From positions 5,979,982 through 6,043,981 of the forward strand of contig JANPWX010000008.1 in NCBI GenBank assembly GCA_024734555.1: 64,000 bases of DNA, read 5' to 3'. The notes below the pieces were generated by a model. That model was given only the letters and a program-made list of their open reading frames with translations. It made no database searches and was not told the DNA's origin. The position numbers and the translations under genes were made by a program. Shown here in pieces: positions 14,091-39,500 of the stretch. Origin of the DNA: Trochalopteron elliotii. Lineage: Eukaryota > Chordata > Aves > Passeriformes > Leiothrichidae. Numbering within the stretch: position 1 is the first letter of the stretch; each line of letters begins with the position of its first letter.

Positions 14091-17000
14091 GTAACTGTCA
14101 AGTGAACATTGTTGTGAACTATGAATCCTGTTTTCAGGCTTACTGACAATATTCATGCTGATTCTCACTTTGCCAACAGGAAGCAGTAGCTATGACAAAG
14201 TTCAAGCATGCTGAGGGAGTAGATGTTGCTTAATAAAAGTAGAATGACAGGTTCTTGGACTTTGCTGTTTATTCTTGCCTGTTTTAAATGGAAGTCCCTC
14301 TATGAAAAAATGGAAAATAAAGTGAAAAAAAACACCTTTATTTCTAAATATCTCGAGAGTTCACAATTGAGCTAGCTCTTTTCACAGGATTTTTAAGGCC
14401 TTTTTTTAATATGTAATCTTTTGCATTGGAGTCCTTGCATTTTGCTTATATTTTAATGATTTTTTCTTAATAATAATATCCCATATTTCCCTTTCCTTTT
14501 TGAATTCTCTATATGTTCCATTATGGTTGATATCCAGACCTGTTGATATAGTGGGAGGCTCTTTGGTAGACTTCTAGATTAGGTCATATATAAATGCTCA
14601 TAAAGAGAAAGAGAAAGTTAAATTGAGATTCTGCTTTTACACTGTGAAATAGGTTTTTCCATGAAAGCTTGTCAGCTAAAATATGACAAGTCAAATGTGA
14701 AGTAGTTTTGTATACGAAGTATTGCACACTGCAGTTCGGGTTTGACAGCATTCAGGTTTTTGAAAATTAATTTAGGTTCAAAATAGCTGGATTCCCTGAG
14801 TAGATAACTGTGTCCTAACAGGTTAATCATGCGACTCCTGTATATTCTCAGGATAAAATCTGCATGTAAATTCCATGTCTTACTATCTGGATTTACTGTA
14901 CCCTTCTGTTTTCCTACTTAATGATTGGATTTTCATTAGTATGCTGTGCTAAACTGGTGGGGTTTTAGCCAGTTTTCTTTGAAGAAAAACATGTCTCCGG
15001 AAATGCTGTGTAAACAAACCAGGTCCAGCATAACCATTACTTTGGGCCCTGCCTTGCTCTTGAGCAGTACTGTGTGTATTTTTTCAGCACTGAACAGGGC
15101 TTTGCTAGGAGAGAGCCAAGCTTTAATCTACAGGTGGTCATATGAAAAACATACATGTTTTCTTTTCCGTGTCTGATTAAACTAGAATTGACTTCAGAGT
15201 TTATACTGAGTATTTCAAGAAGAGCATTAACTGAATCTAAAGCCATCCTCTGTAATCAGTAGACAGCAGTTTCTAAGACGAAGCTCAGATTTTGGCTTGC
15301 TGTTCAAGTTAAAGACACTGCCATTGATTTTTTGGTTTAAATGTTACGTACTTTCCAAAAGATCTAAAGAAGGTGCTTGCTTTTAGCCGTTTCTGCTCCT
15401 TCACCGCTCCAAAAAATAAAACAAGACTAAGGATCCACTCCTAGAGTATATGCTTTCCCTTTACTTTTTATTCAGAAATTAGTATCTCCATGGAAAAAAA
15501 AATCTGCTTTTTAATCACTGTTATTTGCACATTGCAGCAGATGAAATGGCAGAGCAATCAAAGTGGTTACCACTCAGCTGCCTTCTCCTCTCTAAAACTC
15601 TTTCTCTGGGCTGCAGTCCCAGGAGCAGGAAAAGCTGAATGATCTGCACAGAGGAATGTACATTTCCCTTCTTAGTTCGATAGTCTTGTATATGAAAAGG
15701 GTGAAAGCTGTGATTAAGTTGATTCCAGCAAACTCCTCTAAACCATTGTCATTAAAGTCTCTGCATCTCATTCAGTAATTCCTCATTCCTCTTTCAGAGA
15801 AGATGAATATGTTTAGTGCTTATCTCAGCTTAATCTGCTTCTGGACCTAAATCCATATTCCCACTTAGGTAGCTTTCTAGCTCTCTTTGTTTAAAAATGC
15901 AAATAATTTCAATATTATGTGGATGCAGAAATCATATTAGCAATAAATAGATAATACTACAGCAAGGGTTCTGCTTTTCCCAATTTTCCCTTGTCACTAT
16001 GTTCAAATTACAGCCAAAATCTACATGTTTCCTGAGTGTTTGATGTTGGGTAATTGCTTATTGCAACGTTTTGCCAGTTCAGTAATGAGATTTCAGTGCC
16101 TCTATTTGGCATTGCAGGACTTAGAAATGCAGAGATTTGTGGGCCCCTTTCTGTGTGGTACATAAAACAGCTATCTTTACATCCCAGTCTATTTGGGGTG
16201 GTCATCCATTACCTGTTGATAACCACAATACCTTCATATGACTGGGAGATGATCTCAGAGCTCTGCCCATTTTGTTGCTTCTGTGAATCTTTAGTGACAG
16301 CTTAGACATCTTTGCTTGAGTGCCTATATTGGCTAAAAGACACTGCCAAATATGTGACTATAACACTGCTTCTCTGGCCTCCTAATTTGAAATTCTAAGG
16401 TGATCTGTGACAGTGAAAATGCATTGTTTTGCAAATTCTGCATCTGATTCAAATAATTCCTTGCCTTGAGATACCAAAATAAGTTGGAATTGTCTTTCCT
16501 TTTCCGTCGCTGTGCCAAGGGAATACAACCTTCTTACCAACTGTAGTAATACAGAAGCAAATACCACCTTCAGTTTTGTGATCAGAAATCTGCTTAGGCT
16601 TTGTGAGGTAACATCTGCTATTTTAATTGCTCACTCTAAATGCTATAATGCCTGCAAAGAGTTCCTTAATTTTTATTGTCCCATTACTTGCTGCTTTATG
16701 CAATACAGCAAATTTTCTTGAAGACTGTGTATCATAATGTACATGTGGGAGGAGGAGGTTTGTTCCCATAAAATGAAAATTCATAATTTGCTAAAACATA
16801 ATGCATCGTATTAGACCATAGCAAATAATGCAAATCTCCTCTGATCTGTATAGTCAGCTGAGGAAATGCTCTCCAAATAAATGTTCCTGTTTCTTCAGGG
16901 CCTTAAAGCAGATGTTACAATTCTTTATTTAAAATTCGCAGGAGTCATAGATTTGAATGTAGTCATGATCAAATATGCCTTAACAAAATGTTAGAATGGA

Positions 17001-17479
17001 TTTCTCACACTTTCTCTCCCTCTGTCTATCTGTCTTTGCTTGCTTAATTTCCTCTGCACAATAGTAAATACAGCTTCAAAGTTCTAGGATAGAAAATTAT
17101 ATTTCTTCCATTCACAACTGTACAGTGAACCTGGATTTTATTTAGTGGAAGCAAAGAAGGGTTTTTGTATGATTTTCATAATTTTCCTTTGCTCTTTTTA
17201 AATGCAAAAAATGTCTTTTTTTCCATTTTGAATCATGTCTCTCTCAAGCATTTTCCTTTGTTAAAACATTCAGGGTTATCTTACGATTATCTTTCTATAC
17301 CCAAGGCTGCCAATAGTTCTTTATTGCTGTTGTTTATTCAAGGACAGCCCCAAACACTTTCCACTGCCTAGAGTTGCAATACAGGAAGTGAAAATATTAA
17401 TGGTGCTTTACAAAGGACTGTTTGGATTTCATCTGCTCTAATGTGGTCAGTTGTGACCAGATCTGTTAGAATTAGAATG

Positions 17480-17830
17480 GAATGAGTGCACAGAAAAGCT
17501 GAATTGTGTAAGAAGAGACTGGAAAGGTTGGCTTGGTTGGCCTATGAAAGCAAAGAGTGAAAGAGGATGTGCTCTCTGTTTATAAACACACTTAGAGTGT
17601 GCATAAATGCATCATTGTCAAGAGCCCTGAGGACAGGGTTGACACAAGAACAAATGAGTTCAATTTGTGCATGAGTAAACGGAGGTCAAAAGTTGCTAAA
17701 AGGTTTCTAATTACCAGAGGCACCAGAGTCTGGAAAAACTCCATCTTGATGAAAGAATAAAAAAAACCCTCCAGACTCTTTGAAAGACCAGCTTATGGTA
17801 AAAGGTCCAACAGGTTTGCCCAGCGTAGCA
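17480..17830 (+). mobile_element. Decayed CR1/L3-like LINE fragment
   Basis: The text follows the order of the 3' part of old amniote CR1 elements. It has an agaagagactgg start with a ttggcttggttggcct block, then gacacaagaacaaatg, then aaaggtttctaattaccaga, then agtctggaaaaactccatct, and ends with gaccagcttatggtaaaagg. The match is from memory of CR1 consensus wording and is interrupted and old. No reading frame survives. Edges are approximate. Confidence 0.55.
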
Positions 17831-17926
17831 CATAAGACTGGGGGACCTACAAGGTTGTATTCAAAGGTTGTATTCTTTCTGATGAAGACATTTTTCCTAG
17901 GAGAGTGCTTGTCCTTGGCCCTTCAT

Positions 17927-17993
17927 CATGTTTCAAGCCCAATGCACTCCACCATGAATAAGAGTGTAGAGCATAACCATGTTTCAAGCCCAA
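17927..17993. repeat. Short spaced direct repeat
   Basis: A 16-base motif (catgtttcaagcccaa) occurs at 17927-17942 and again at 17978-17993, a 51-bp spacing. The sequence between is not otherwise duplicated. Confidence 0.8.
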
Positions 17994-19076
17994 GCAGTTA
18001 GATCAGGTCCTATAATCACAGCTCAATTCCAGGAGCTCACTTAATTCAACATTTTCATATGGATAATGATGGATAATAGCATTAGAGCTTCACTTGAACC
18101 CTTACATTTTCCACTGGACTGGTGGGTCTGTGTGGAATGACACCCTCTTTGGAACAGGTTGGGCAACCAAGTTGCATTAATGAGAGCTAATGCACAGGTA
18201 GAGTGAACCCTGCTTTCTCCAAGATCTTGGATTTTTTTTCTGTGTAAATGCTAAAAATTAATTTCTCCTTGTCCTGTCAGGTTTTATCCATCCTTTTCTG
18301 CAAAGCCTAAGAAACCTAAGGAAGATACAAAGGAGCAAATGATGATGCAGTTCAAAATCTCCTTTTCCTTGTCTTGGAGCTTCATCCAGCCATGCCTTTC
18401 CCTCAACTTCTCTTTGGAAAGTGCTGAGAAATTCAGGAAGGGCACAGCACAAATGTGCTCTGGCATGGGCAGTGGCAACCCAGAGGCCTTAAGCCACCCT
18501 TTCCTCCTCTGCTGAGTTTTGGAAAAGGAAGAAACACTCTCCTCTCTGTGTGTCAGGATTTTCTGTGATGAAGTCCTGGCACGCACTGGAAAATAGTGTA
18601 TGTCCACTCTATTATAAATACTGAAACCATCTTCTTGGCCCAAAATTAGTATGTTTCCATAAGAAAAGGTATTGTTGCCTTTGTTTGGTGCTTAATACAG
18701 GAGCATGTAAATAAATTCTTTCCCTCCATGTCTGTCACTGCTGGTATAATTGCTCTGTGGCAAATAGTAAGTCCTCTACCTGGGTTGCTTATCTTAAAAT
18801 AATGGAACAGTTATTAGATGTCCAATATGTACTCTTGATTCCCACTGGAGTCTTGCCTTATATGTCAAAATGATCCTCTTCAGTTCTTGTTTCCTAATTC
18901 ATCTGTAAAGAGTTTTTAATTTAAAACCACAGTTTTCTTCCTTATTTATTTGCCTACTTAGATGAAATGTACATTTAATTTTATCCTTGTTCCATTTGTG
19001 AAAGGACGGTCTCCCCTTAATTCCGAGTTCAGCACAGCAAAAGAAAGGCTTGCAACTATATATTGAATTTCTGGTG

Positions 19077-19133
19077 TAAAAAAGGAAAAAAAACCAACCA
19101 AACGAAAAAAAGCAAACAAAAAAAGAAAACAAC
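19077..19133. repeat. A/C-rich low-complexity tract
   Basis: Poly-A interrupted by CCAACC and CAAAC blocks. This is the reverse-complement type of the G/T tracts elsewhere in the window. Confidence 0.7.
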
Positions 19134-20772
19134 CTCACATAACCTAGCCTAAATTTATTCAGGTGCCAACTCAGTTCAACTTGGCCAACTTTCTAACTTT
19201 TTTGACTTTCGATGCTTGTATAACAGATCATCTGCCACCCTTATATCATTACACTGTATCCTCCTTTGAAGTGCAAATGAAAATTGTTTCCTCTCATACA
19301 ATAGTTGCTTTATATAGTTTTCTTAAGTCAGATCCAAAATTCAAGAATGAGAGATGATATTGGAGAGTCATTATATAAAAGGCTTGTCACTCAGTCAATG
19401 CCAAGTATTTAAAAAATGACAAAGAAATACATAGCAAATGACTAATGTTGCATTTGGGGTTGCATGGCATTGCTTTGTTGTCAATCTAAAATCTGGATTT
19501 ATGGTATAATCAGCATTTAAAATAATAGTTGTCATTAATCTATAGATGTATATACCTCCTTGGCCACCACACAGAAATGGCTTTGAATGGCTTTTTGTTT
19601 GAATTCTGTCATTATGTCCCAGGTGATACATAAAGACATGAGGTAGTAACCTAAAGGTTAAAATGAGAACATTGTATTTAAAATGCACCAAAAAGTGCTG
19701 AATACAGAAAACATAAATACACTTTTATGGCAAGGAAGATAAATGCTTGAGGATTTGAAAGTCAAAATCTCTTTTAAAGTAGTATTTGGCAATATAATGT
19801 GGCCATACAGGTGTCTGTTTTTACATTATTAGAGTGAGTCTAATAATCTTGGTATTACAGTTTGGGCGTGCTGTGTAATGGAACCAGGCAAACTTTTTAA
19901 AATCCTCTGAGAAAGTATATAATTTAAAATCAAGATAAGAAGTTTCTTGAGCTCTCCTTTATGATTATATTGAAATTATTATAAAAAACATATATATTTT
20001 GCTAAAACAGCATTATATATGGGGGTTTTTTTACCTCACCTAGTGAAATGATACAGGCTAAATGAAAAGACAGCATCTTAAGCTGACATAAGCCATTATC
20101 TGTGGTACATTAAGAATTAATCAACCAGAAATGCAAGATATTACACTGAACACAGCTGATGCTCTGTGTTATTTTTCTTTGTAGAAAAAAAAATCTATAT
20201 TTCATAAAGAACATTAACAACAGATGAATTCAGAAACTGTGATAATCTGTGAAGGCAAATAAAATACTTTTATTGTAGTCAGGAGAGTAGAAGTTATAAT
20301 TTACTTCTCAAATATATTTCTTTCAAAATTTAAGGATAACAAACAAATACTAGTATGTCCAAAGTAGTTCCTTCAAAAAATGAAAGGATAGTATACTGGT
20401 ACAGCAAAAAAAGCCAAAATAACTGGGATGGTTGTCGTAACACTTAAACAGCTGCTTTTTCAAAAAGCTTGGCTTCATTTCCACAAGAAAGATTCCATAA
20501 TTTGAGATCAAGTCTATCCTAGCGTCTCCTAAATTCTTCAATATGGTTATAGATCAGGAAGCTAAGCCAGAAAAAGATGATGGCATTTTGTTACAGGTAT
20601 TAACAATGCAGATGAGCCTTATCCTTTGAAAAGTGACGAAGCTATAAATATACAAATGAGAATCAGAAATAGTCAATAAACTGTGACTCTGTGCAAGGGA
20701 ATATTAAATGCAGGCTGGCAGCAGGAGCCTCTTGATCCACCTCCCTTCCTGGGGGCACATCTGCAATTTTAA

Positions 20773-20970
20773 ATGTCTGGAAAGTTCGGGGCATCAGCCT
20801 CTGTAGTTAAGACAGATTATGGACAGACAGTTCAGCATGATGAGAAAGAGATCCTGGTTAAAAAGACTGTACAAATTTTAGATTATTTCAACTATTTTGC
20901 AGGAAAATACAGACACAGAATTGAAAACTACCAGCTACTTGAATCACCAGGAAAAAAAACCCATGTTTAA
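20773..20970 (+). other. 65-codon hydrophilic ORF of unknown status
   Basis: This intronic ORF encodes a charged product (start MSGKFGASASVVKTDYGQ) whose composition looks more protein-like than most chance frames here. It has no signal peptide, no membrane segment and no motif I recognise. The length is well within chance for this base composition. It is recorded so that it can be compared in other birds, and is not claimed as a gene. Confidence 0.1.
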
Positions 20971-21853
20971 CTAAAGTTCAAGTTCTTATGTGAAGCTTGG
21001 AGTCAGTTGCTGTTGCTTGGGAGCCCATGTTCCTCTTACTCAACTTCCCTTAGGGACTCATCATTCAACAGTGTAAAACACCGTGTTCCCAACCTGCAGG
21101 AATTTATGCTATGTAAAAAACTATTTTTCTGATTTCCCTAACCTGTCTTAAAGTTAATATTTCAAGCTTAACATTGGTGTTTTTACTTAGTTATTTTTTC
21201 TTTAAAGTATTTGTCTGTAGAGCTGAGTGTTCAGCTGTAAGCCTTAATAGGTACCCTATGGAATAAAAATTTGGTTTTAAATTAGGTCTTGCTATAAACA
21301 AGCACATTTACACCAGGAATGCTCTTACCTATTTTCTTTGCTCTTTTGGTAAATGATTGCTAACTTGCACATTGTTTATAGGTTCTTGATACTCTGTTTC
21401 TAGGAAATGAACACTTAAGGCCTTGAAAAATTGTCTCTGCCTTCACAGCTCCTAAGCAATGCTGCACTCAGAAATACATCAGGCTATGGCTTCCTACTGA
21501 TATACACATTATCTGTCAAGGATGCTGTGAAACACTTTTAAATAAAAGATCAGAAGAGGTAAAAGGAGAGACAGAGAAAACCCCAAATGAAACAGCTAGG
21601 AAAATACAAATATTTGGTGAGGCTTGAGCACAGTACACTTTGAACTTTTGCAGTTAAGGGTGGTACGTTAATACCACCAGTTATTTTAATGAGCATGCAC
21701 ATATTGGTTTTGAGGCTGCAGTGGAGTCTGGCAATAGCTGTGTGTCAATCAGAGCCTCTTGGTCCACTCAGTTTATTTTTTGTTTATAATTTGGTGGTCA
21801 CGGTTCTGTATTTTGACTCTCATGTATATCCTCTCCCTTGCCTTATCTTTCAG

Positions 21854-22027
21854 GAAATAAATGACGTGGATGTGCAGGAGCTGGTGAGAAGGTCAATTGG
21901 AAGGTTGACAATTATTCGACAGACATTTCCAGTCCCCCAAAACATAAGCCAGCGCTGTTTCCGTGGCAACCACAGAATATCTTCATCACTGTGTGATCCG
22001 AAGGACCCTTTCTCCCAAAGCATGGAG
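21854..22027 (+). CDS. GRID2: GRID2 internal exon (58 codons, amino-terminal domain)
   Basis: A 174-nt exon in phase 0 encodes [18 protein letters not shown] and onward to FSQSME, matching about residues 264-321 of mammalian GluD2. The acceptor is tttcag (AG at 21852-21853) and the donor is GAG|gtagtt. A sequon NIS follows VPQ (about residue 293). Two cysteines twelve residues apart (RCF and LCD, about 298 and 310) correspond to a pair I recall as disulfide-bonded in the GluD2 amino-terminal domain. From memory, mammals read SST, FAQ and NME where this copy reads SSS, FSQ and SME, all conservative changes. The frame stays open for another 18 codons into the intron, so the donor and not a stop marks the end. 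Confidence 0.97.
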
Positions 22028-34572
<12,545 letters not shown>

Positions 34573-34692
34573 GGTGGAGTGAATGGCTTGACTGGAGAAC
34601 TGGAATTTGCAGAAAATGGGGGGAATCCCAATGTGCATTTTGAAATTTTGGGGACAAACTATGGAGAAGATCTTGGCAGAGGCATCCGCAAG
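34573..34692 (+). CDS. GRID2: GRID2 internal exon (40 codons, amino-terminal domain)
   Basis: A 120-nt exon in phase 0 reads [20 protein letters not shown] then [20 protein letters not shown], matching about residues 376-415 of mammalian GluD2. The acceptor is gtccaacag (AG at 34571-34572) and the donor is AAG|gtgagg. By recall, the mammalian protein differs by S for N in GGVN, G for A in EFAEN, E for D in GED and V for I in GIRK, all mild. The frame runs on for 33 codons into the intron before a stop. The next exon, beginning LGCWNP in mammals, lies outside the window or was missed. Confidence 0.98.
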
Positions 34693-36466
34693 GTGAGGCT
34701 ACATATATTCAACCAAGAGATTACTTTTACTGATTTTTCCAAAACCTTTCCTGTGTTCCATGTTAATAGAAAAGCATTTGATGGCAGATAACATGGTGTT
34801 CTGTATTGTTAAAGGACTAAGAGATGCAAGAAAAGCTTTGAACTTTGAGATACTCATCTATTATTTCAAATAGGTCTTGGAGCAGGTTGTGTTGATCAAG
34901 ATATCATTTGTAATGCAGAATGTGTTAGGCTGCTGATGGACTGTCCCAAAAGACCAGTGAAAGCTGTTGTTTTGTAACCCTTAGAACCCCTGTCCAAAGT
35001 AGCAAATTTCACATTGAATTATGTTTAGAGCGCCCAGATTGGTCCTTGATCCTTGGTCCAAGTGGAATGCTCCACCTGCTAGATGGTTAAAACTCATAGC
35101 TATGGAAAGAGAAGTTCTCTTGTAGAATAGATAAAATTTCTATGGCCTCTTCATTAAATAAACACATGGCGTTTTAATAAGAGTTAACTTTTACAGAATA
35201 AGTTAATGCTACGTATTCAGCTGCCAGACACAGTCCAAAGACTTGGACTTGGATTGTTACAGGCAGTAGCATCTATGTCCAGCAGAATTACTTTTTCTTT
35301 GTGTTTGAGTTTTGCCAGTCTAAAACTAAATTTAAGTCCTTGTAACAAATGGTGGAAACATGCCTCTATTTGCAATGAATATCCTTAACTTTGAAGAACT
35401 GCTCATCTGGTGTGGCAAAAATCATATGGCACTTCACAGGTAAACAAAATGCTAATAGGCTTTTCCAGGAGCAACTCTCCTTCAAAGGCAGGCTTGCTGA
35501 AAGATACGAAGATCTCTTCATTTAGTGTATCACATCATACTGGGTTTTGTATAGGAGGAACATGAAGTGATTGAAAGGAAATGAGAGAGTTCTCTTAATA
35601 TACGCAAACTGGTTCCATGTGTCAGTGTTGCTTTGTGATGAAGTGCAGCATTTGTTTGCATACCTTCTGGAGCAACAGATAAGTACTCTGAAAGGAGAGA
35701 TAAATAAGAAGTCTAAAGTGTCTAAAAACTGAACTTTCTCCTCCACCATCCATCAGAATTATTATTCTGTTTGTGCTGTTTCCTCTCTTGTCAATACCCT
35801 AATGTACACATGGGCCTATAGTTATGTCACCTTGAGCAGAGGTCCTGACAGGTGCTTCAGGAACTAGACAGAACTGGATCTGTTTGATATTTGGAGGTAC
35901 CTCACAGAGTCTTTGGAGACCAGACTGTTGGATAAGTCCTTATTCCTTTACATTTAAGTTCTGTCTGTTTCAATGTATTTTGATTTATTTTCTATGCTAT
36001 GCACTGAGGAGCTATTTATTCTTTAGAGCTACCTTCCTAAGACAAATCTGTATCTCTTCATTTAATTTATTTGGTTGACTTTGACTGTTTTTTTGGTTTT
36101 TTTTTTTACTTCAGGCCTGTCTGGTGAATGCCTGAGTCAAGCACTAAATTTTCTTTCATTCCCAAAAAGGTAGAAAAGAAAGAGAGACTCACAGAAAGAT
36201 CTTGGAAATACAGAAGTACAAAAAGACTTTCTGGCAATTCTAACTCTTTTTTGATGGTCTAATTTAGAATTGTACTGTTAATTTAAGCTATGGTAGAGTT
36301 CAATTTTAGAACAGATATTAAATGACTGTAGGCACACCTAATTTGTGTAAAACAGTGGGGTAATACAAACAGGCTTTTTCAACCTTCCTTGTTTATTTTT
36401 TATGATAGTTCAAAACCAGAGACATTCACTGTCTTCAGAGGGAAATGGATTTGAAATTGGTAAAAG

Positions 36467-36508
36467 AGAATAGAATATAATTAGATTTGCTCAGAATATA
36501 ATTAGATG
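36467..36508. repeat. Short tandem-like duplication
   Basis: The motif agaatataattagat occurs twice about 22 bp apart. Likely a small local duplication. Confidence 0.6.
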
Positions 36509-39500
36509 ATGAAACTCAGCATCATACAATCCTATTGAGGAGAAAACCAAAGTTTAAAATTAAGATACTAAAAGTATGTGAGTTTTTTTACATTTGCCAA
36601 TATAAGCATTTAAAATTAAGTATAGACATTATAAGAAAATTTTCCTGTTGAAAAAGATAGGCAGTAAATGCCTCTCGATAGAGTTGTGTGATGACTGCAG
36701 CTGGTCAAAAAGAAGAAAGGTCCAGAACAGATTAAAACTTTCAATTTTTTTTTCCTACACAGCACTCAATAATCCAGAGAGGCCTTTAGAAAGAGGTGTA
36801 CAGAAAGAACTTTCTTTCTAAAGAAAAGTTTTGTATATTTTGTGAGAATGTGATAATTGTTCTCAGAAGTGTCTTTAAAAAATCCAATTAATTATTTCAA
36901 ATTTTTGCACTAAATTGAATAAGAAAAGAATTTAAAATTATAATGGTATTTCTAGTCAGTGTCACAGAGTTAAGGAAACAAGGTAGGTTTCTTAAAAGAA
37001 TCACTTCAGAGACAGAAAAAAAATTTTAGGGGGTTTTAATATTTGACAAAAATTCGCATTGTTTATCTTGGATTTGGATTTACTTCACCGAGTATGAGCT
37101 ACTAGTGTTGGAACCAAATCATAATAATTACAGGAGTCAGATACATTTTTGTTAACTGCACTAATTAAAGTACACTTCAGATTTTCATGTATTTAGTGAT
37201 CTGACTGTAGAACTACCTAAGCATTTTTATTTCTCAACTCTAGTAGAAGCAGGTGCAGTTAGCAGACTGACTGAAATTTCTAAGCTAATGCATCTTCCCT
37301 AATCAACACATTTTCAAGTAGTTTTATAGGAGATAATGAAGGGTAAAATCATTACAAAAGGCCCGTTAAAGTCATTGGGACCAGAGATTCCCATCAAGTG
37401 AATTGTGCAAAGAATTGCTATTTTGTTTTCCTGAGGAACAGTCAATTGATTTTAATAAAGCAAGTAGGATTTTAAAACCCACTTGAATTTCTCAAGAGTC
37501 CAAATTCTGCTTGAAATCTGTTCTGCTTGGGTTCTGGAGTCATTTATACTGCTGCAAAGATCAGTTATACATTCATAGGTGATTATTCCCAGGACTCAAA
37601 AAAGCAAATAGTTTAGAATACACCAAGAATTCATGTTTGTTTGTTTTATTTGGACAAATTAGGCCATGTATCTAGGAAAAACTGTCTTCATGTCCCCTCC
37701 TTCAGCTTTCATGGGCTGCTGTCATACCTGGAAAGCAGTGGGAGAATCCATGCGAAAGGTCATTGTGTTCAGTTCTGTCATTTAGTGACGAGTTAGCAAA
37801 TCCCAGAGTGGGATTTGCCTGAAACAGCAATTTTGTACCCTTGTGACTGTAAATGTTATCCATCACCTTGCAGACTGTGGATCACTCAGCCTGCACTTTT
37901 TGCCAGAGCCGACTACTCGGAGTAATACACTCAGATTGCTGCCAGGTACTGATTTTATTGACACCAGTGGTATTACAACCCTAAAGGAACTGAAGGAAAG
38001 CTCTCTCTTTTACACATCGTACTGTGGCTTGCGCTTGTGCAGATGTAGTTATGTTCATTGCAAGACATGGGTGTATTTCTGACATTTGTCTGTTGGTATT
38101 TGACATTTGAGTATGTATTCTTTGACATTTAAATTTCAGTGCAATACTTTTATCTACACTGCTGAAATAAAAGCTGCCATTGCTGTGAATAACCGTCCAA
38201 CAAACAAACGAACAAAAGGAAGTTGATAGCTCTGAGTACTGTCCTACATCTTAGTGTTGTAGGAAACAGCATCACAGAAATAAAGTGATTTTCATGTTTC
38301 TTACAGTGCTCCTTGTAATTCAGAATGGGTTCATCTTCAAAGGCTCTGTTCTACATCCTTTGAAGTTTAGAGGACTTTCTTTCTGTTCCCACACTGGTTT
38401 TCTTACCACGTGTGGGCATTTAAAGATCATGGTGTGTTTTGCTCTACCTCCCTATCTATATTAGCATAAAGCCACCTCCTGTATGTTTCTTTTCTCTTCT
38501 GAAGATGTTTTAGGTTATTTCCTCCCAGTGAGGCAGCAAGATGATGTACCAGGCTCCTGCATCAATTCCTCTCTGCACCAAGATGTCCATGTCAAGGCTT
38601 CCCTTGCATTCAGGACAGCTAGAGATGCCTTGGAGGAAGGCTAGAGCTGTGGGCATGCAGGAAAACAGGTAGCCTTGGTGGGGCACCAGGGTGACCAGGA
38701 TGCTTTGAGCCATCTGCATTTGTCCATTAAGATTGTAGGGTTCAGTCCTAAATCATTTTGATTTGATAAGGAGAAAATGTTATCTATTTTCATCCAAGGG
38801 AGATCTGTGATGCCAAGCCTCTTATGTGAAAGGGACTGAAAACTGTCTAACAGATTGTTCCTCTCCACTTCTGCCAGCACAAGTGGCAGGACCTTCCCTG
38901 CTGAGTCAATGCATGCAGGTTTTTATTTCATAGACTATTAAGGGTTAACACTCCATAGTTGTGCTACTTGTTCAGAGATGAGAAATCTGGTTTGCATTTT
39001 TTTCCTTCTATTAAAATAATTATTTCCACTTCATCTGAAAACACTTGTTGATCACAGTATTTGGCATTTCTTTCTAATACACTTACTTTTTTCTTACACT
39101 TGTCACAGAGCAATGTTCCAAGCATATATTTTGATCTTCAGGAAGCTGATGTCTGTGTTATAAAGTTTAAACTTATTTTCTGCATCCATTATCTCGTATT
39201 CCCTTTTGTGCCACTAGGTAAAAAGAGAATTTATACAGCTCTCCCAACACTTATTAACTAACCCCGTTTAATAATCAAGAGTCTATGAAGTATTTCCTTC
39301 TTGGTAAAGTACTTGAGGTAAATGATGGGTTCACCTGTTCTCTTTGTGAGCCATGATCAAGGTAGAGCTGTGTACTGTGACTTTAGAAATTTATTTCTAT
39401 CAGCACCAGGTACTTTAAGCTGTGACCTGTGCAGGTATTTCTGAAGGTTGACGTGCAATTTATGATGTGACTGAAAGATACCCTTGCAATTTAGAGAGAC

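Larger units (their letters stand above)
14091..21853 (+). other. GRID2: GRID2 intron, 7763 nt
   Basis: AT-rich intron bounded by gtaact and ctttcag. It holds a decayed CR1-like segment near 17.5 kb, a short direct repeat near 17.9 kb and an A/C-rich tract near 19.1 kb. A hydrophilic 65-codon ORF at 20773-20970 is not recognisable. Nothing else is supported. Confidence 0.85.

Noticed and set aside
36780..36830. tttagaaag ... ctttctaaa hairpin
   Set aside because: Weak stem in low-complexity sequence, with no terminator or RNA gene context.
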